The notes below the pieces were generated by a model, which did no database searches, had not been told where the DNA came from, and was given only the letters and a program-made list of their open reading frames with translations. From NCBI GenBank assembly GCA_002343455.1, contig DDSR01000250.1:7824-23912 (forward strand): a stretch of 16,089 nt of DNA. The letters are read 5' to 3'. This document shows positions 1-7,104 of the stretch, piece after piece; the first letter of the stretch is position 1, and every line of letters begins with the position of its first letter. This DNA comes from Deltaproteobacteria bacterium UBA2385. GTDB lineage: Bacteria; Myxococcota_A; UBA796; UBA2385. The position numbers and the translations under genes are program-made.

Positions 1-458
1 TGCTGCTGGCCGCCGGAGAGGGCGTTGGGGTGGTGGTCGAGGCGTTCCCCCAGGCCGACCCGCTCCAGGGCCGCCCGGGCCCGGACCTCGGGATCCGGAA
101 AGCGCCCCTGTCGATCGTAGAGCATCGGCAGGATCACGTTCTCCAGCGCCGTGGTCCGGGCCAACAGGTTGAAGCCCTGGAAGACGAAGCCGAGCTTCTG
201 GTTGCGCAGATCGGCCCGCTGGTCGTCGTCCAGCTCGTGAACCGGCACGCCGTCGAGCTTGTAGGTGCCGCTGGAGGGCCGGTCCAGGCAGCCGAGCGTG
301 TTCATCAGCGTCGACTTGCCCGAGCCCGAGGGCCCCATGATCGCCACCATCTCCCCCGGCTCGATCTGCAGATCGACCCCGCGCAGGGCCTGGACGAGGA
401 TCTCCCCCACCCGGTAGTCGCGGGTGAGCTGCGTGATCTGGACCACGGGGTCGGCCAT
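1..458 (-). CDS. MacB/LolD-type ABC transporter ATP-binding protein, 3' end cut by window edge
   Basis: This is the cytoplasmic ATPase of an ABC export system, visible for its first 152 residues and then truncated by the window edge. The translation shows a Walker A loop GPSGSGKST at residues 42-50, the Q-loop glutamine in FVFQGFN (Q94) and the ABC signature LSGGQQ at 147-152, where the window stops; Walker B and the H-loop lie outside. The RxYxxG.....AL start and the short N-terminus are typical of the MacB/LolD/FtsE group rather than of sugar or peptide importers. Its ATG at 456-458 shares one base with the TGA of the upstream adaptor gene, so the two are almost certainly translationally coupled. 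The order adaptor then ATPase is the usual one for MacA-MacB-like macrolide/peptide efflux systems; a FtsX-type permease, fused or separate, should follow beyond the window. The substrate cannot be read from the sequence. Confidence 0.93.
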   Translation of the reverse strand, partial: MADPVVQITQLTRDYRVGEILVQALRGVDLQIEPGEMVAIMGPSGSGKSTLMNTLGCLDRPSSGTYKLDGVPVHELDDDQRADLRNQKLGFVFQGFNLLARTTALENVILPMLYDRQGRFPDPEVRARAALERVGLGERLDHHPNALSGGQQ

Positions 459-1678
459 CAGAGGCCGCCGGGGCGACGCGCGCCGCTGCTCTGCGACGAG
501 AATGGGCTGGTGACCCCGGCCTTGCCCTGGGACCCCTCGGCCCCCAGGACCTCGACGCCGGTGACGATCTGCAGGCCCTCGGAGAGGCCCTCGCCCTCGA
601 CCTGGGTGCAGCTGCCGTCGGAGAGGCCGCCCTTGACGGGCAGGGCCGAGACCTTGCCCTCGCCCGCCGGGACCCAGAGCCGACTGGGACCTCGGCCGCC
701 AGCACCCCGCTTCCCCCTCACCGGCTCGACCGCCTCCGCCGGCCCCGTGGCGGCGAGGATCTGGCCCTCCTCCGGGCGGAAGCGCAGCGCGGCGTTGGCC
801 ACGCAGAGCACGCCGGGGGCCTCGGCGACGATGATCTCGACCGTCGCCGTCATGCCCGGGAGCAGGCGCCGGTCGGCGTTGTCGACCTCGACCACGACCG
901 TGTAGGTGACCACGTTCTCCTCGGTCTTGGACTGCAGGCGCACCTGCCGGACCCGCCCCTGGAAGCGCTGGCTGTCGAAGGCCTGGACGGTGAACTCGAC
1001 CGGCTGCCCGGCGGCCACCCGGCCGATGTCGGACTCGTCGACATTGACCAGGATCTGCATCTGCTGGAGGTCACCGGCGATCAGGAAGAGGCGCGGCGCG
1101 GTCATGCCGGCGTTGACGGTCTGGCCCTGCTCGACATCGCGCTCGATCACGGTGCCAGTGACCGGCGAGTGGATGGTGGCGTAGCCGAGGTTCTGCCGGG
1201 CCCGCTCCAGGTTGATCCGGGCTGTGCGCAGCGAGGCCTCGGCCACCGCGAGGTCCGTCCGCGCCGCAAGCAGCTCCTGGGCGGAGATGGCCTGCTGGGC
1301 CGAGAGGGACTCGGCGCGCTCCAGCTCGAGGCGGGCCTGGGAGAGCTCGGCCTGGCGCAGGTCCACGGTGGCCTGGGCGCTGCGCACATCGGCCTGGAGG
1401 AGCGAGGTGTCCAGCCGGGCGAGGAGCTGCCCCTGCTCGACCGGGTCGTTGTAGTCGACCAGCAGCTCCTGGATCACGCCAGAGACCTGGGTGCCGACCT
1501 CGACCGTGGTGACCGCCGAGAGGCTGCCGGTGGAGGAGACCCGGGCGCGCACGTCGGCGAGGCGGACCTGGTCCAGCTTCCAGGTGGTCTCGACGCGCTC
1601 GGCGCGGCCCGTCCACCACCAGGCCCCACCCGCGAGAGCCATCCCCAAGCCGGCAGCGGCGATCCAACGGAGGTTCAC
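458..1678 (-). CDS. MacA-like periplasmic adaptor (HlyD/RND membrane fusion protein)
   Basis: A 406-residue membrane fusion protein that would bridge an inner-membrane ABC permease to an outer-membrane channel. An N-terminal signal anchor (about residues 5-23, hydrophobic after one Arg) is followed by a half lipoyl/barrel-sandwich segment (about 55-92, with VGTQVSGVIQELLV), an alpha-helical coiled-coil hairpin (about 93-165, rich in Ala, Leu, Glu and Arg), the second lipoyl half (SPVTGTVIERDVEQGQTV, 171-188), a beta-barrel region (about 205-285) and a membrane-proximal domain. The C-terminal SPF motif near residue 391 also occurs in MacA-type proteins. A Gly/Arg-rich low-complexity insert sits around residues 316-333. 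The start is GTG at 1676-1678 with GGAG eight bases upstream. It is the first gene of a unit with the ATPase downstream (one-base overlap) and is divergent from the HAD gene. The family assignment is firm; the MacA subtype is likely. Confidence 0.93.
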   Translation of the reverse strand: MNLRWIAAAGLGMALAGGAWWWTGRAERVETTWKLDQVRLADVRARVSSTGSLSAVTTVEVGTQVSGVIQELLVDYNDPVEQGQLLARLDTSLLQADVRSAQATVDLRQAELSQARLELERAESLSAQQAISAQELLAARTDLAVAEASLRTARINLERARQNLGYATIHSPVTGTVIERDVEQGQTVNAGMTAPRLFLIAGDLQQMQILVNVDESDIGRVAAGQPVEFTVQAFDSQRFQGRVRQVRLQSKTEENVVTYTVVVEVDNADRRLLPGMTATVEIIVAEAPGVLCVANAALRFRPEEGQILAATGPAEAVEPVRGKRGAGGRGPSRLWVPAGEGKVSALPVKGGLSDGSCTQVEGEGLSEGLQIVTGVEVLGAEGSQGKAGVTSPFSSQSSGARRPGGL

Positions 1679-1711
1679 GAAGGCGCTCCAAGGCGAGGAC
1701 CGTCCGTAACC

Positions 1712-1726
1712 GACTCCCCGGGGGTC
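1712..1726. promoter_or_regulatory. Imperfect 15-bp palindrome in the divergent intergenic region (possible operator)
   Basis: The sequence gactccccgggggtc is a dyad centred on 1719 with six of seven pairs Watson-Crick; the seventh (1715/1723) is T-G. It lies in the 77-base gap between the divergent MacA-like gene and the HAD gene, where a repressor site for either unit could sit. In DNA this rich in G and C, such a palindrome can also arise by chance, so this is only a candidate. Confidence 0.25.
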
Positions 1727-1742
1727 CCGCGGCGCGGCGTGA

Positions 1743-1748
1743 GATACT
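1743..1748 (+). promoter_or_regulatory. Possible -10 element for a leaderless HAD transcript
   Basis: GATACT matches four of six bases of TATAAT and is the only AT-rich hexamer just upstream of the HAD gene. Its spacing would place transcription start at about the ATG (1756), and no Shine-Dalgarno sequence is visible before that ATG, so a leaderless message is possible. No recognisable -35 box is present at the expected distance. Confidence 0.25.
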
Positions 1749-1755
1749 CCCGCGC

Positions 1756-2502
1756 ATGCCGATCCACGCCATCAGCTTCGACCTCTGGGACACCCTCATC
1801 GTCGACGACTCCGACGAGATCGAGCGCGCGGCGCGGGGCCTGCTGCCCAAGAAGCAGGCGCGCGTGGAGCTCTTCCGCCTCGCCATGCAAGCGGACTGGC
1901 CCGAGCTTGGAGCCGGCCAATTGGGCGAGGTCTGGGCCCAGGTCTCCGCCGAGTTCCGCCACCAGTGGAAGGTGCAGCACCGCACCCCCGACGCCGCCTG
2001 GCGGGTCGACCGCGCTCTGGACCTGCTTCACAAGCCGCGTCCCGCAGGCTTCGAGGCCCTGGTCGCCGGGCTGCAGGAGATGGAGCTGGACCCGATGCCC
2101 ATGGCCGTGCCCGGCATCGCCGCTGCGCTGGACATCCTCGCCGGCCGCTATCGGCTGGGCATCGCCAGCGACGCCATCCTCAGCCCCGGGCGCAGCCTGC
2201 GGGAGATCCTGCGCGCGCACGGGCTGCTGCAGTACTTCAGCGCCTTCGCCTTCTCCGACGAGATCGGCGCCAGCAAGCCGGCCCCGCCGATGTTCGCCCA
2301 CCTCTCCCAGGCCTTCGCTCTGCCTCTCTCCTCGATGGTCCACATCGGTGATCGCGAAGAGAACGACGTGGCCGGGCCGCTCGCCCTGGGCATGAGCGCC
2401 GTGCTCTTCACCGCGGTGGTCGACCGGGGCTCGGCCGGCACCCGCGCCCAGGCGGTCTGCATCTCGGCCGACCAGCTCCCCTCAATCATCGCCACCCTCT
2501 GA
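1756..2502 (+). CDS. HAD-superfamily hydrolase (subfamily IA type)
   Basis: A 248-residue soluble haloacid-dehalogenase-fold protein of ordinary length for the family. Motif I is FDLWDTL with nucleophile Asp9; motif II is the Ser138 in GIASDA; motif III is Lys174 in ASKPAPPMF; motif IV is IGDREENDVAG with Asp199 and Asp204. The helical stretch between residues 18 and about 115 would be a C1 cap domain, which selects the substrate. The position two after the nucleophile, normally an acid/base Asp in HAD phosphatases, is Trp11, so the phosphatase chemistry may be altered or slow. No Shine-Dalgarno is evident. The gene leads a three-gene unit: its TGA lies within the GAGG ribosome site of the glutamate-cysteine ligase, seven bases from that ATG. 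It probably hydrolyses a phosphorylated metabolite; the substrate is not predictable. Confidence 0.9.
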   Translation: MPIHAISFDLWDTLIVDDSDEIERAARGLLPKKQARVELFRLAMQADWPELGAGQLGEVWAQVSAEFRHQWKVQHRTPDAAWRVDRALDLLHKPRPAGFEALVAGLQEMELDPMPMAVPGIAAALDILAGRYRLGIASDAILSPGRSLREILRAHGLLQYFSAFAFSDEIGASKPAPPMFAHLSQAFALPLSSMVHIGDREENDVAGPLALGMSAVLFTAVVDRGSAGTRAQAVCISADQLPSIIATL

Positions 2503-2509
2503 GGCGCCC

Positions 2510-3883
2510 ATGACCCCCATCGATCCCACCAGCCTGCACCTGAAGAGCATCGCCGAGCGCTTCGCCAGCGGCTTCCCCGAGGGGCCCTCGACCTGGCGCA
2601 CGGTCGGCCGCGAGGCGGAGTACCCGGTGGTGCGCGAGGACGGCAGCGCGGCCCGGGTGAGCGAGCTGTGGCCGCTGCTTTCGCAGCTCGCGGCGGAACA
2701 GGGGCACCCCCTGCGCGAGAAGCTCGAAGGCGAGATGATCGTCGCCCTGGTGGGCGAGCGCTACACCTTCTTCAGCGAGGTCGGGCAAGGCACCATCGAG
2801 CTGCTGACCGGGCCCTGCCAGGATCTGTGGCAGATCGCCGATGCCCAGGAGGAGGCGATGCAGGTCCTGCTCCAGGCCGTGGCGCAGAAGGGCTGGACCC
2901 TGCTGGGCTACGGGATCCAGCCGTCGACCGCGCCCACCCTGGACGCGATGACGCCGAAGCTGCGCTACGCCGCACTGCTCGACGCCATCGGCGACCCCTG
3001 GCTGTGGTTCACCCTGACGGCCTCGGACCAGGTCCACGCCAGCATCCGCCGGCACGAGATCGTGCCGATGACCAACCTCTGCAACCTGCTGGCCCCGGTG
3101 ACGATCGCCCTGTGCGCCAACTCGCCGATCTACGCCGGACAGCCATCGGGCTTCTGCAGCGCGCGCGAGGGGCGGATGGGCGAGATCCACACCGACCAGC
3201 ACCGCCACGGGATGCCCGGGCGCCCTGTGAGCGACATCGACGACCTGGTGCGGGTCCTGGCGGGCCAGCCCTTCCTGGTCGAGCTGCGGCGCGGTGACCG
3301 CGGCGACTGGCGCCACACCCCCTATGGGCGCCCCTTCACCTGGTGGCTGGCCCAGCACGGCGACGAGGGCGAGGCGGCGGGCCGCCAGGAGGCCTTCGAG
3401 GCCTTCCTGCTGCACGAGCACTACATCTGGCACAGCGCCCGCCCCCGCAGCAACCACGGCACGATCGAGCTGCGCGCGGCCTGCCAGCAGCCCTGGATCG
3501 AGCCGGGCATCCCCGACGACGGGCGACGCCACGCGGATCATATGGCCGCCGCCGCCCTGGGGGTCGCCATGGTCTGCGCGGGGCCCGCGCTGCAGGGCCT
3601 GGTCGACGAGCTGCTGGGCGAGGATCCCTGGCCGGCGATGCGCTCCTGGCACGAGCTGGTGGTGCAAGGAGGGCTGGCCGCCCCCGAGCCGGCCGCCGGC
3701 CTGCTCGACGGGGTGCTGGATCGCTGCGAGGCGGCGCTGGCCGCCCGGGGCCGCGGCGAAGAGGCCCTGCTCCGCCCGCTGCGCGCCCGCCTCGTCGAGC
3801 GCCGCAACCCCGCCCAGCGCGCCCTGCGCGTCTTCCAGGAGGAGGGGCTGGAGGGCCTCGTCAAGAGCACGGCCATCCAGTAG
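2510..3883 (+). CDS. Glutamate-cysteine ligase, GCS2 (plant/proteobacterial) type
   Basis: A 457-residue cytoplasmic enzyme of the GCS2 family, which joins glutamate and cysteine through the gamma-carboxyl using ATP, the first step of glutathione synthesis; EgtA of ergothioneine synthesis is in the same family. Recognition rests on the metal/ATP-binding GREAEYPVV (33-41), the FFSEVGQGTIELLTGP block (87-102), the QVHASIR motif (174-180), and a conserved region with NLLAPVTIALCANSP (192-206). The length agrees with plant-type bacterial ligases (about 450). The start ATG has GAGG five bases upstream, overlapping the HAD stop codon, so coupling is likely. No glutathione synthetase is next to it; its neighbours are a HAD hydrolase before and a zinc-ribbon membrane protein 24 bases after. 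The family is confident; which thiol or gamma-glutamyl product is made is inferred from homology only. Confidence 0.88.
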   Translation: MTPIDPTSLHLKSIAERFASGFPEGPSTWRTVGREAEYPVVREDGSAARVSELWPLLSQLAAEQGHPLREKLEGEMIVALVGERYTFFSEVGQGTIELLTGPCQDLWQIADAQEEAMQVLLQAVAQKGWTLLGYGIQPSTAPTLDAMTPKLRYAALLDAIGDPWLWFTLTASDQVHASIRRHEIVPMTNLCNLLAPVTIALCANSPIYAGQPSGFCSAREGRMGEIHTDQHRHGMPGRPVSDIDDLVRVLAGQPFLVELRRGDRGDWRHTPYGRPFTWWLAQHGDEGEAAGRQEAFEAFLLHEHYIWHSARPRSNHGTIELRAACQQPWIEPGIPDDGRRHADHMAAAALGVAMVCAGPALQGLVDELLGEDPWPAMRSWHELVVQGGLAAPEPAAGLLDGVLDRCEAALAARGRGEEALLRPLRARLVERRNPAQRALRVFQEEGLEGLVKSTAIQ

Positions 3884-3896
3884 TCTGCCGCCACAC

Positions 3897-3904
3897 GGAG
3901 AGGG
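3897..3904 (+). promoter_or_regulatory. Strong Shine-Dalgarno for the zinc-ribbon gene
   Basis: GGAGAGGG precedes the ATG at 3908 by three bases from its end (seven from the GGAG core) and fixes this start. It lies in the 24-base gap after the ligase stop codon, supporting co-transcription with independent initiation. Confidence 0.6.
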
Positions 3905-3907
3905 CCG

Positions 3908-4891
3908 ATGCGCGAAGACCACCTCGGACGATTCCAGATGCTCTGGGACTGCCCCTTCTGCGGCAGCGAGAAGCTGCTGGGCCTGGACCATCGGCATTGC
4001 CCGGGCTGCGGCTCGCCCCAAGCGGCCGACAAGCGCTACTACCCGCCCGAGGGCGAGGAGATCGCGGTCGAGGACCACCCCTTCCACGGCGCCGACCGGG
4101 TCTGCCCGGCCTGCCAGACGCCGATGTCCAAGGCCGCGGACTTCTGCGGGAGCTGCGGCAGCCCGATGGACGAGGCCGCCGCGGCGAAGCTGAAGGCCGA
4201 GGCGCGGCCCGCGCTGCCCGCGCCGGCACCCGAGCCCGCACCCAAGAAGAAGGGCCTGGCCGCCTTCCTGGGCCTGGGCTGCGTGCTGACGGTCTTCGGG
4301 GCCCTGGCGCTCTTCTGCCTGGTGGCCGTCTTCTGGAAGAAGGAGGCCGGCGTGACCGTGACCGGCCACAGCTGGGCGCGCAGCATCGCGGTCGAGCAGC
4401 AGGCCAAGGTCAGCGAGAAGGCCTGGAAGGAGGACGTGCCGGCCGGCGCCAGCGGCGTGAGCTGCTCGAAGGAGCAGAAGAGCACCAAGAGGGTCCAGTC
4501 GGGCGAGGAGTGCACCACCGTGCGCAAGGACAAGGGCGACGGGACCTACGACAAGGTCAACGAGTGCAAGCCGACCTACAAGGAGGAGCCGGTCTACGGC
4601 GAGCGCTGCAGCTACAGCGTCATGAAGTGGCAGACCCGCCGCACCGAGACCGCAGGCGGAACGAGCACCGGGGACACCATCGCCTGGCCGGTCGTCCGCC
4701 TTGGCGCGGGCGAGCGCGAGGGCGCGCGCAGCGAAGACTACACGGTCCGCTTCCGGCTGGACGACGGCAAGGACGGCAGCTGCTCCACCACCCAGCAGCG
4801 CTGGGCCAGCCTCAGCCCGGGCTCGACCTGGACCGCCAAGGTCAGCGTGATCGGCGGCGGGATCGACTTCGAGGCCCTCAGCCCGCGCTGA
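3908..4891 (+). CDS. Membrane-anchored double-zinc-ribbon protein of unknown function
   Basis: A 327-residue protein I cannot name. It begins with two zinc ribbons: Cys15/18 with Cys31/34 (CPFC...CPGC) and Cys66/69 with Cys80/83 (CPAC...CGSC). A Pro/Ala-rich linker (about 100-112) and three lysines (113-115) lead to one transmembrane helix at about 117-142. The positive-inside rule is ambiguous, as lysines flank both ends, but cytoplasmic ribbons and an outside C-terminus are most natural. The C-terminal domain (about 148-327) is soluble, begins VTGHSWARSIAVEQ and holds Cys186, 202, 220, 234 and 292, possibly disulfide-bonded outside the membrane. It follows the ligase by 24 bases with a good ribosome site. 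Zinc ribbons of this kind often bind protein partners or nucleic acid; no enzymatic motif is visible. It overlaps the next gene tail to tail by 14 bases. Confidence 0.85.
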   Translation: MREDHLGRFQMLWDCPFCGSEKLLGLDHRHCPGCGSPQAADKRYYPPEGEEIAVEDHPFHGADRVCPACQTPMSKAADFCGSCGSPMDEAAAAKLKAEARPALPAPAPEPAPKKKGLAAFLGLGCVLTVFGALALFCLVAVFWKKEAGVTVTGHSWARSIAVEQQAKVSEKAWKEDVPAGASGVSCSKEQKSTKRVQSGEECTTVRKDKGDGTYDKVNECKPTYKEEPVYGERCSYSVMKWQTRRTETAGGTSTGDTIAWPVVRLGAGEREGARSEDYTVRFRLDDGKDGSCSTTQQRWASLSPGSTWTAKVSVIGGGIDFEALSPR

Positions 4892-5753
4892 GCTCGTCGC
4901 GGCCCTCCTTGCGCTTCCGCTTCGCCTTACGCTTGCGGACCAGGTCTTCCATCAGGGCGGTCAGGATGCGGGTGGCGGCCTCTCGATCGTAGGGCTCCAT
5001 CGAGACGACCCGCTCGGCGAAGGAGCGCGGCAGGCGCAGCTGGTCGCAGACCCGGTAGGCGTGCCGGCGGCGGCGGCGGCGCTCTCGACGCAGGGTGTCG
5101 GCCTCTTCGCGCAGGCGAGCCAGCACCGCCTCGTAGGACCAGGGATCGACCTGGTCCGAGAGCTGGGCGTGGCGCTTGTCCAGGCCCAGCTCCTCGCAGG
5201 CACGGACGGCGAACCGGCGGCGGCCATGACCCACCGGAAAGCGCAGGGCCACCGTGGCGCGCGCGTCGGCCTCGACCGCCTCCATCAGCTCGGTCAGCGG
5301 GGACCGATCGGGGCCCTCGCAGACCATGGTCCGCAGCCCCGCGCCGGAGCGCTGCCGCAGCAGCTCGCGCAGCATGCGCACGACCGCCGGGCGGCGGTTG
5401 AGGAAGCAGGGGCCGTCCAGGATGAGGCCTCGCGCGCTGCCGACGTCCTCTCGCCAGGTGCGTCGGCGAGCCTGGGAGGTCAGCACCTCCTGCAGCTCGT
5501 CTCCGGACAGGTGCAAGGCGTCGGGCATGTCGAGCAGCCTGCGGGCGACCGCCGACTTGCCGACCCCCGGAGGGCCCAGGAGGAAGACGACCGACCGCTC
5601 GCCGGCGGCACGGGGAAGCGGCCGGCGACCGAGAAATTCGCTGGAGGTACCCGAGACAAAGGCGTTCTCCGGGCGACGCTTCCGGCGTCGCTTGCGGACC
5701 TCGACCGGAGCGTCCGGAGCCCCGGCGGTGCCTGCTCGCACCTCCTTGTTCAT
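4878..5753 (-). CDS. Basic P-loop NTPase-like protein, function unknown
   Basis: A 291-residue predicted soluble protein. The clearest element is a Walker A loop LLGPPGVGKSAVARRLLD (58-75), followed by HLSGDELQEVL (81-91) and a hydrophobic strand GLILDGP (109-115) that could be Walker B, giving a kinase- or AAA-like nucleotide-binding core. The flanks are extremely basic: KRRRKRRPE at 21-29, an arginine run at about 222-230 and a lysine/arginine-rich stretch at 273-282, which suggest nucleic-acid or membrane-surface contact. The start ATG has GAGGAG four bases upstream (5758-5763), a strong site. The stop lies inside the 3' end of the convergent zinc-ribbon gene (14-base overlap). It is 152 bases downstream of the acyl-CoA dehydrogenase on the same strand, so it may have its own promoter. 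I recognise no named family, and a kinase for a small molecule or an ATP-dependent RNA/DNA-binding protein are both possible. Confidence 0.85.
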   Translation of the reverse strand: MNKEVRAGTAGAPDAPVEVRKRRRKRRPENAFVSGTSSEFLGRRPLPRAAGERSVVFLLGPPGVGKSAVARRLLDMPDALHLSGDELQEVLTSQARRRTWREDVGSARGLILDGPCFLNRRPAVVRMLRELLRQRSGAGLRTMVCEGPDRSPLTELMEAVEADARATVALRFPVGHGRRRFAVRACEELGLDKRHAQLSDQVDPWSYEAVLARLREEADTLRRERRRRRRHAYRVCDQLRLPRSFAERVVSMEPYDREAATRILTALMEDLVRKRKAKRKRKEGRDELSAG

Positions 5754-5835
5754 TCAACTCCTCATGGGGACAGGCCGACCATCCCGCCGGCCTAGACGGG
5801 CCGCGACTCCACTTGCTCGCCGCTTGCGGAGCGTA

Positions 5836-5874
5836 GGCCGGTGCGATCCTGGGGTCAACGGGGATTGACCGGCC
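5836..5874. repeat. Two overlapping inverted repeats in the acd / P-loop intergenic region
   Basis: An outer inverted repeat pairs GGCCGGT (5836-5842) with ACCGGCC (5868-5874), and an inner one pairs GGTCAA (5853-5858) with TTGACC (5865-5870). They share bases 5868-5870, so in RNA the two stems exclude each other. The element lies about 30 bases beyond the acyl-CoA dehydrogenase stop on the minus strand. There is no T-run after either stem, so it is not a standard intrinsic terminator. It could be an operator or an mRNA-end structure. The rest of the 5754-5905 gap shows no feature I can support. Confidence 0.4.
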
Positions 5875-5905
5875 AGGACACCGCGCTGCCACCCAAGACG
5901 AGCCC

Positions 5906-7069
5906 TCAGCCGAGGACGCTCCGGGCGATGACCATCCGCTGGATCTCGCTGGTGCCCTCGTAGATGGTCGTGATGCGCGCGTCGCGGAAGAGCCGCTCGA
6001 CCTCGTACTCCTTGCTGTAGCCGTAGCCGCCATGGATCTGCAGGGCCTTGTCGGCGCAGAAGTTGGCCGCCTCGCTGGCGTAGAGCTTGGCCATCGAGCA
6101 GGCCTGGCCGCACATCTGGGCCTGGACCTCCAGCGGGGCCTCCCAGTACCGGTCCTTCAGGGTGGCGGCCTTCCAGGTCAGCAGCCGGGCGGCCTCGACC
6201 CGGGTGGCCATGTCGGCGATCATCCACTGGATGGCCTGGTGCTGGGCGATCGGCTTGCCGAAGGTCTGCCGGGTGCGGGCGTAGTCGACGGCCAGGTCCA
6301 GGGCGCGCTGGGCGATGCCGAGGGCCTGGGCGGCGATGCCGATGCGCCCGCCGTCGAGCGTGGCCATGGCGACGGCGAAGCCCCGCTTCTCCTGGCCGAG
6401 CAGCTGGTCTGCCGGCACGACGCAGTTGTCGAAGACCAGCTCGCTGGTGCCGCTGCAGGCGATTCCCAGCTTCTCTTCGACCTTGCCGACCGAGAAGCCC
6501 GGCGTGCCGCGCTCGACGATGAAGGCGCAGACCGTGCGGTGCCGCTGCTCGGGGTCCAGGTTTCCATAAGCCACACAGATGTCGGCTTGAGGCCCGTTTG
6601 TGATCCACATCTTGGTGCCGTCCAGGCGGTAGCCCCCGTCGACCTTGGTGGCCCGGGTGGTCTGCGCGCCGGCGTCGCTGCCCGCGCCCGGCTCGGTCAG
6701 GGCGTAGCAGCCGATCTTCTGGCCGGTGGCCAGCGGGGCCAGGAAGCGCTCCTTCTGCTCGTGGGTGCCGAACTTGAGGATGGGCCAGCCGGCCAGGGAG
6801 TTCTGCACGCTCATCACGACGCCCACGCCCGCGTCGGCGTAGCAGACCTCTTCCAGGGCCAGGACGTAGGAGAGCACGTCCATGCCGGCCCCGCCGTACT
6901 CGGACGGCACGAACATGCCCATGAAGCCCATCTCGGCCATGGCCTGAAACGCCTCCATCGGGAACTCGTGGCTGCGGTCGCGGGCCATCGCCCCCGGCAG
7001 CACCTCGTTTCGCGCGAAGTCGCGGGCCAGGTCACGGATCTGCTGGTGATCCTCGGAGAGCTCGAACAT
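5906..7069 (-). CDS. Acyl-CoA dehydrogenase (short/medium-chain type)
   Basis: A 387-residue FAD enzyme that introduces the trans-2 double bond into acyl-CoA and passes electrons to electron-transfer flavoprotein, the first step of beta-oxidation. The sequence shows the family landmarks: N-terminal helical domain, YALTEPGAGSDAG (122-134) and MWITNG (154-159) for substrate and flavin contacts, the C-terminal QIHGGYGY segment, and IYEGTSEIQR with the catalytic base Glu371. The length is that of short-chain (butyryl-CoA type) dehydrogenases. The ATG at 7067-7069 follows an AGGAG five bases or so upstream; the same frame stays open much further back, but that extension is GC-driven read-through of the hydratase region. 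It is the last gene of a three-gene oxidation unit, 35 bases after the enoyl-CoA hydratase. Chain-length preference is inferred from similarity only. Confidence 0.96.
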   Translation of the reverse strand: MFELSEDHQQIRDLARDFARNEVLPGAMARDRSHEFPMEAFQAMAEMGFMGMFVPSEYGGAGMDVLSYVLALEEVCYADAGVGVVMSVQNSLAGWPILKFGTHEQKERFLAPLATGQKIGCYALTEPGAGSDAGAQTTRATKVDGGYRLDGTKMWITNGPQADICVAYGNLDPEQRHRTVCAFIVERGTPGFSVGKVEEKLGIACSGTSELVFDNCVVPADQLLGQEKRGFAVAMATLDGGRIGIAAQALGIAQRALDLAVDYARTRQTFGKPIAQHQAIQWMIADMATRVEAARLLTWKAATLKDRYWEAPLEVQAQMCGQACSMAKLYASEAANFCADKALQIHGGYGYSKEYEVERLFRDARITTIYEGTSEIQRMVIARSVLG

Positions 7070-7104
7070 GGGGGACTCCTGGGTGTGGCCGCCGCCCGTC
7101 GGGC

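Noticed and set aside
2486..4369. Long open frame (627 codons) on the minus strand opposite the ligase and zinc-ribbon genes
   Set aside because: Composition is Gly/Ala/Gln/Arg/His-rich with no recognisable domain; the plus strand carries clear GCS2 and zinc-ribbon motifs and ribosome sites.
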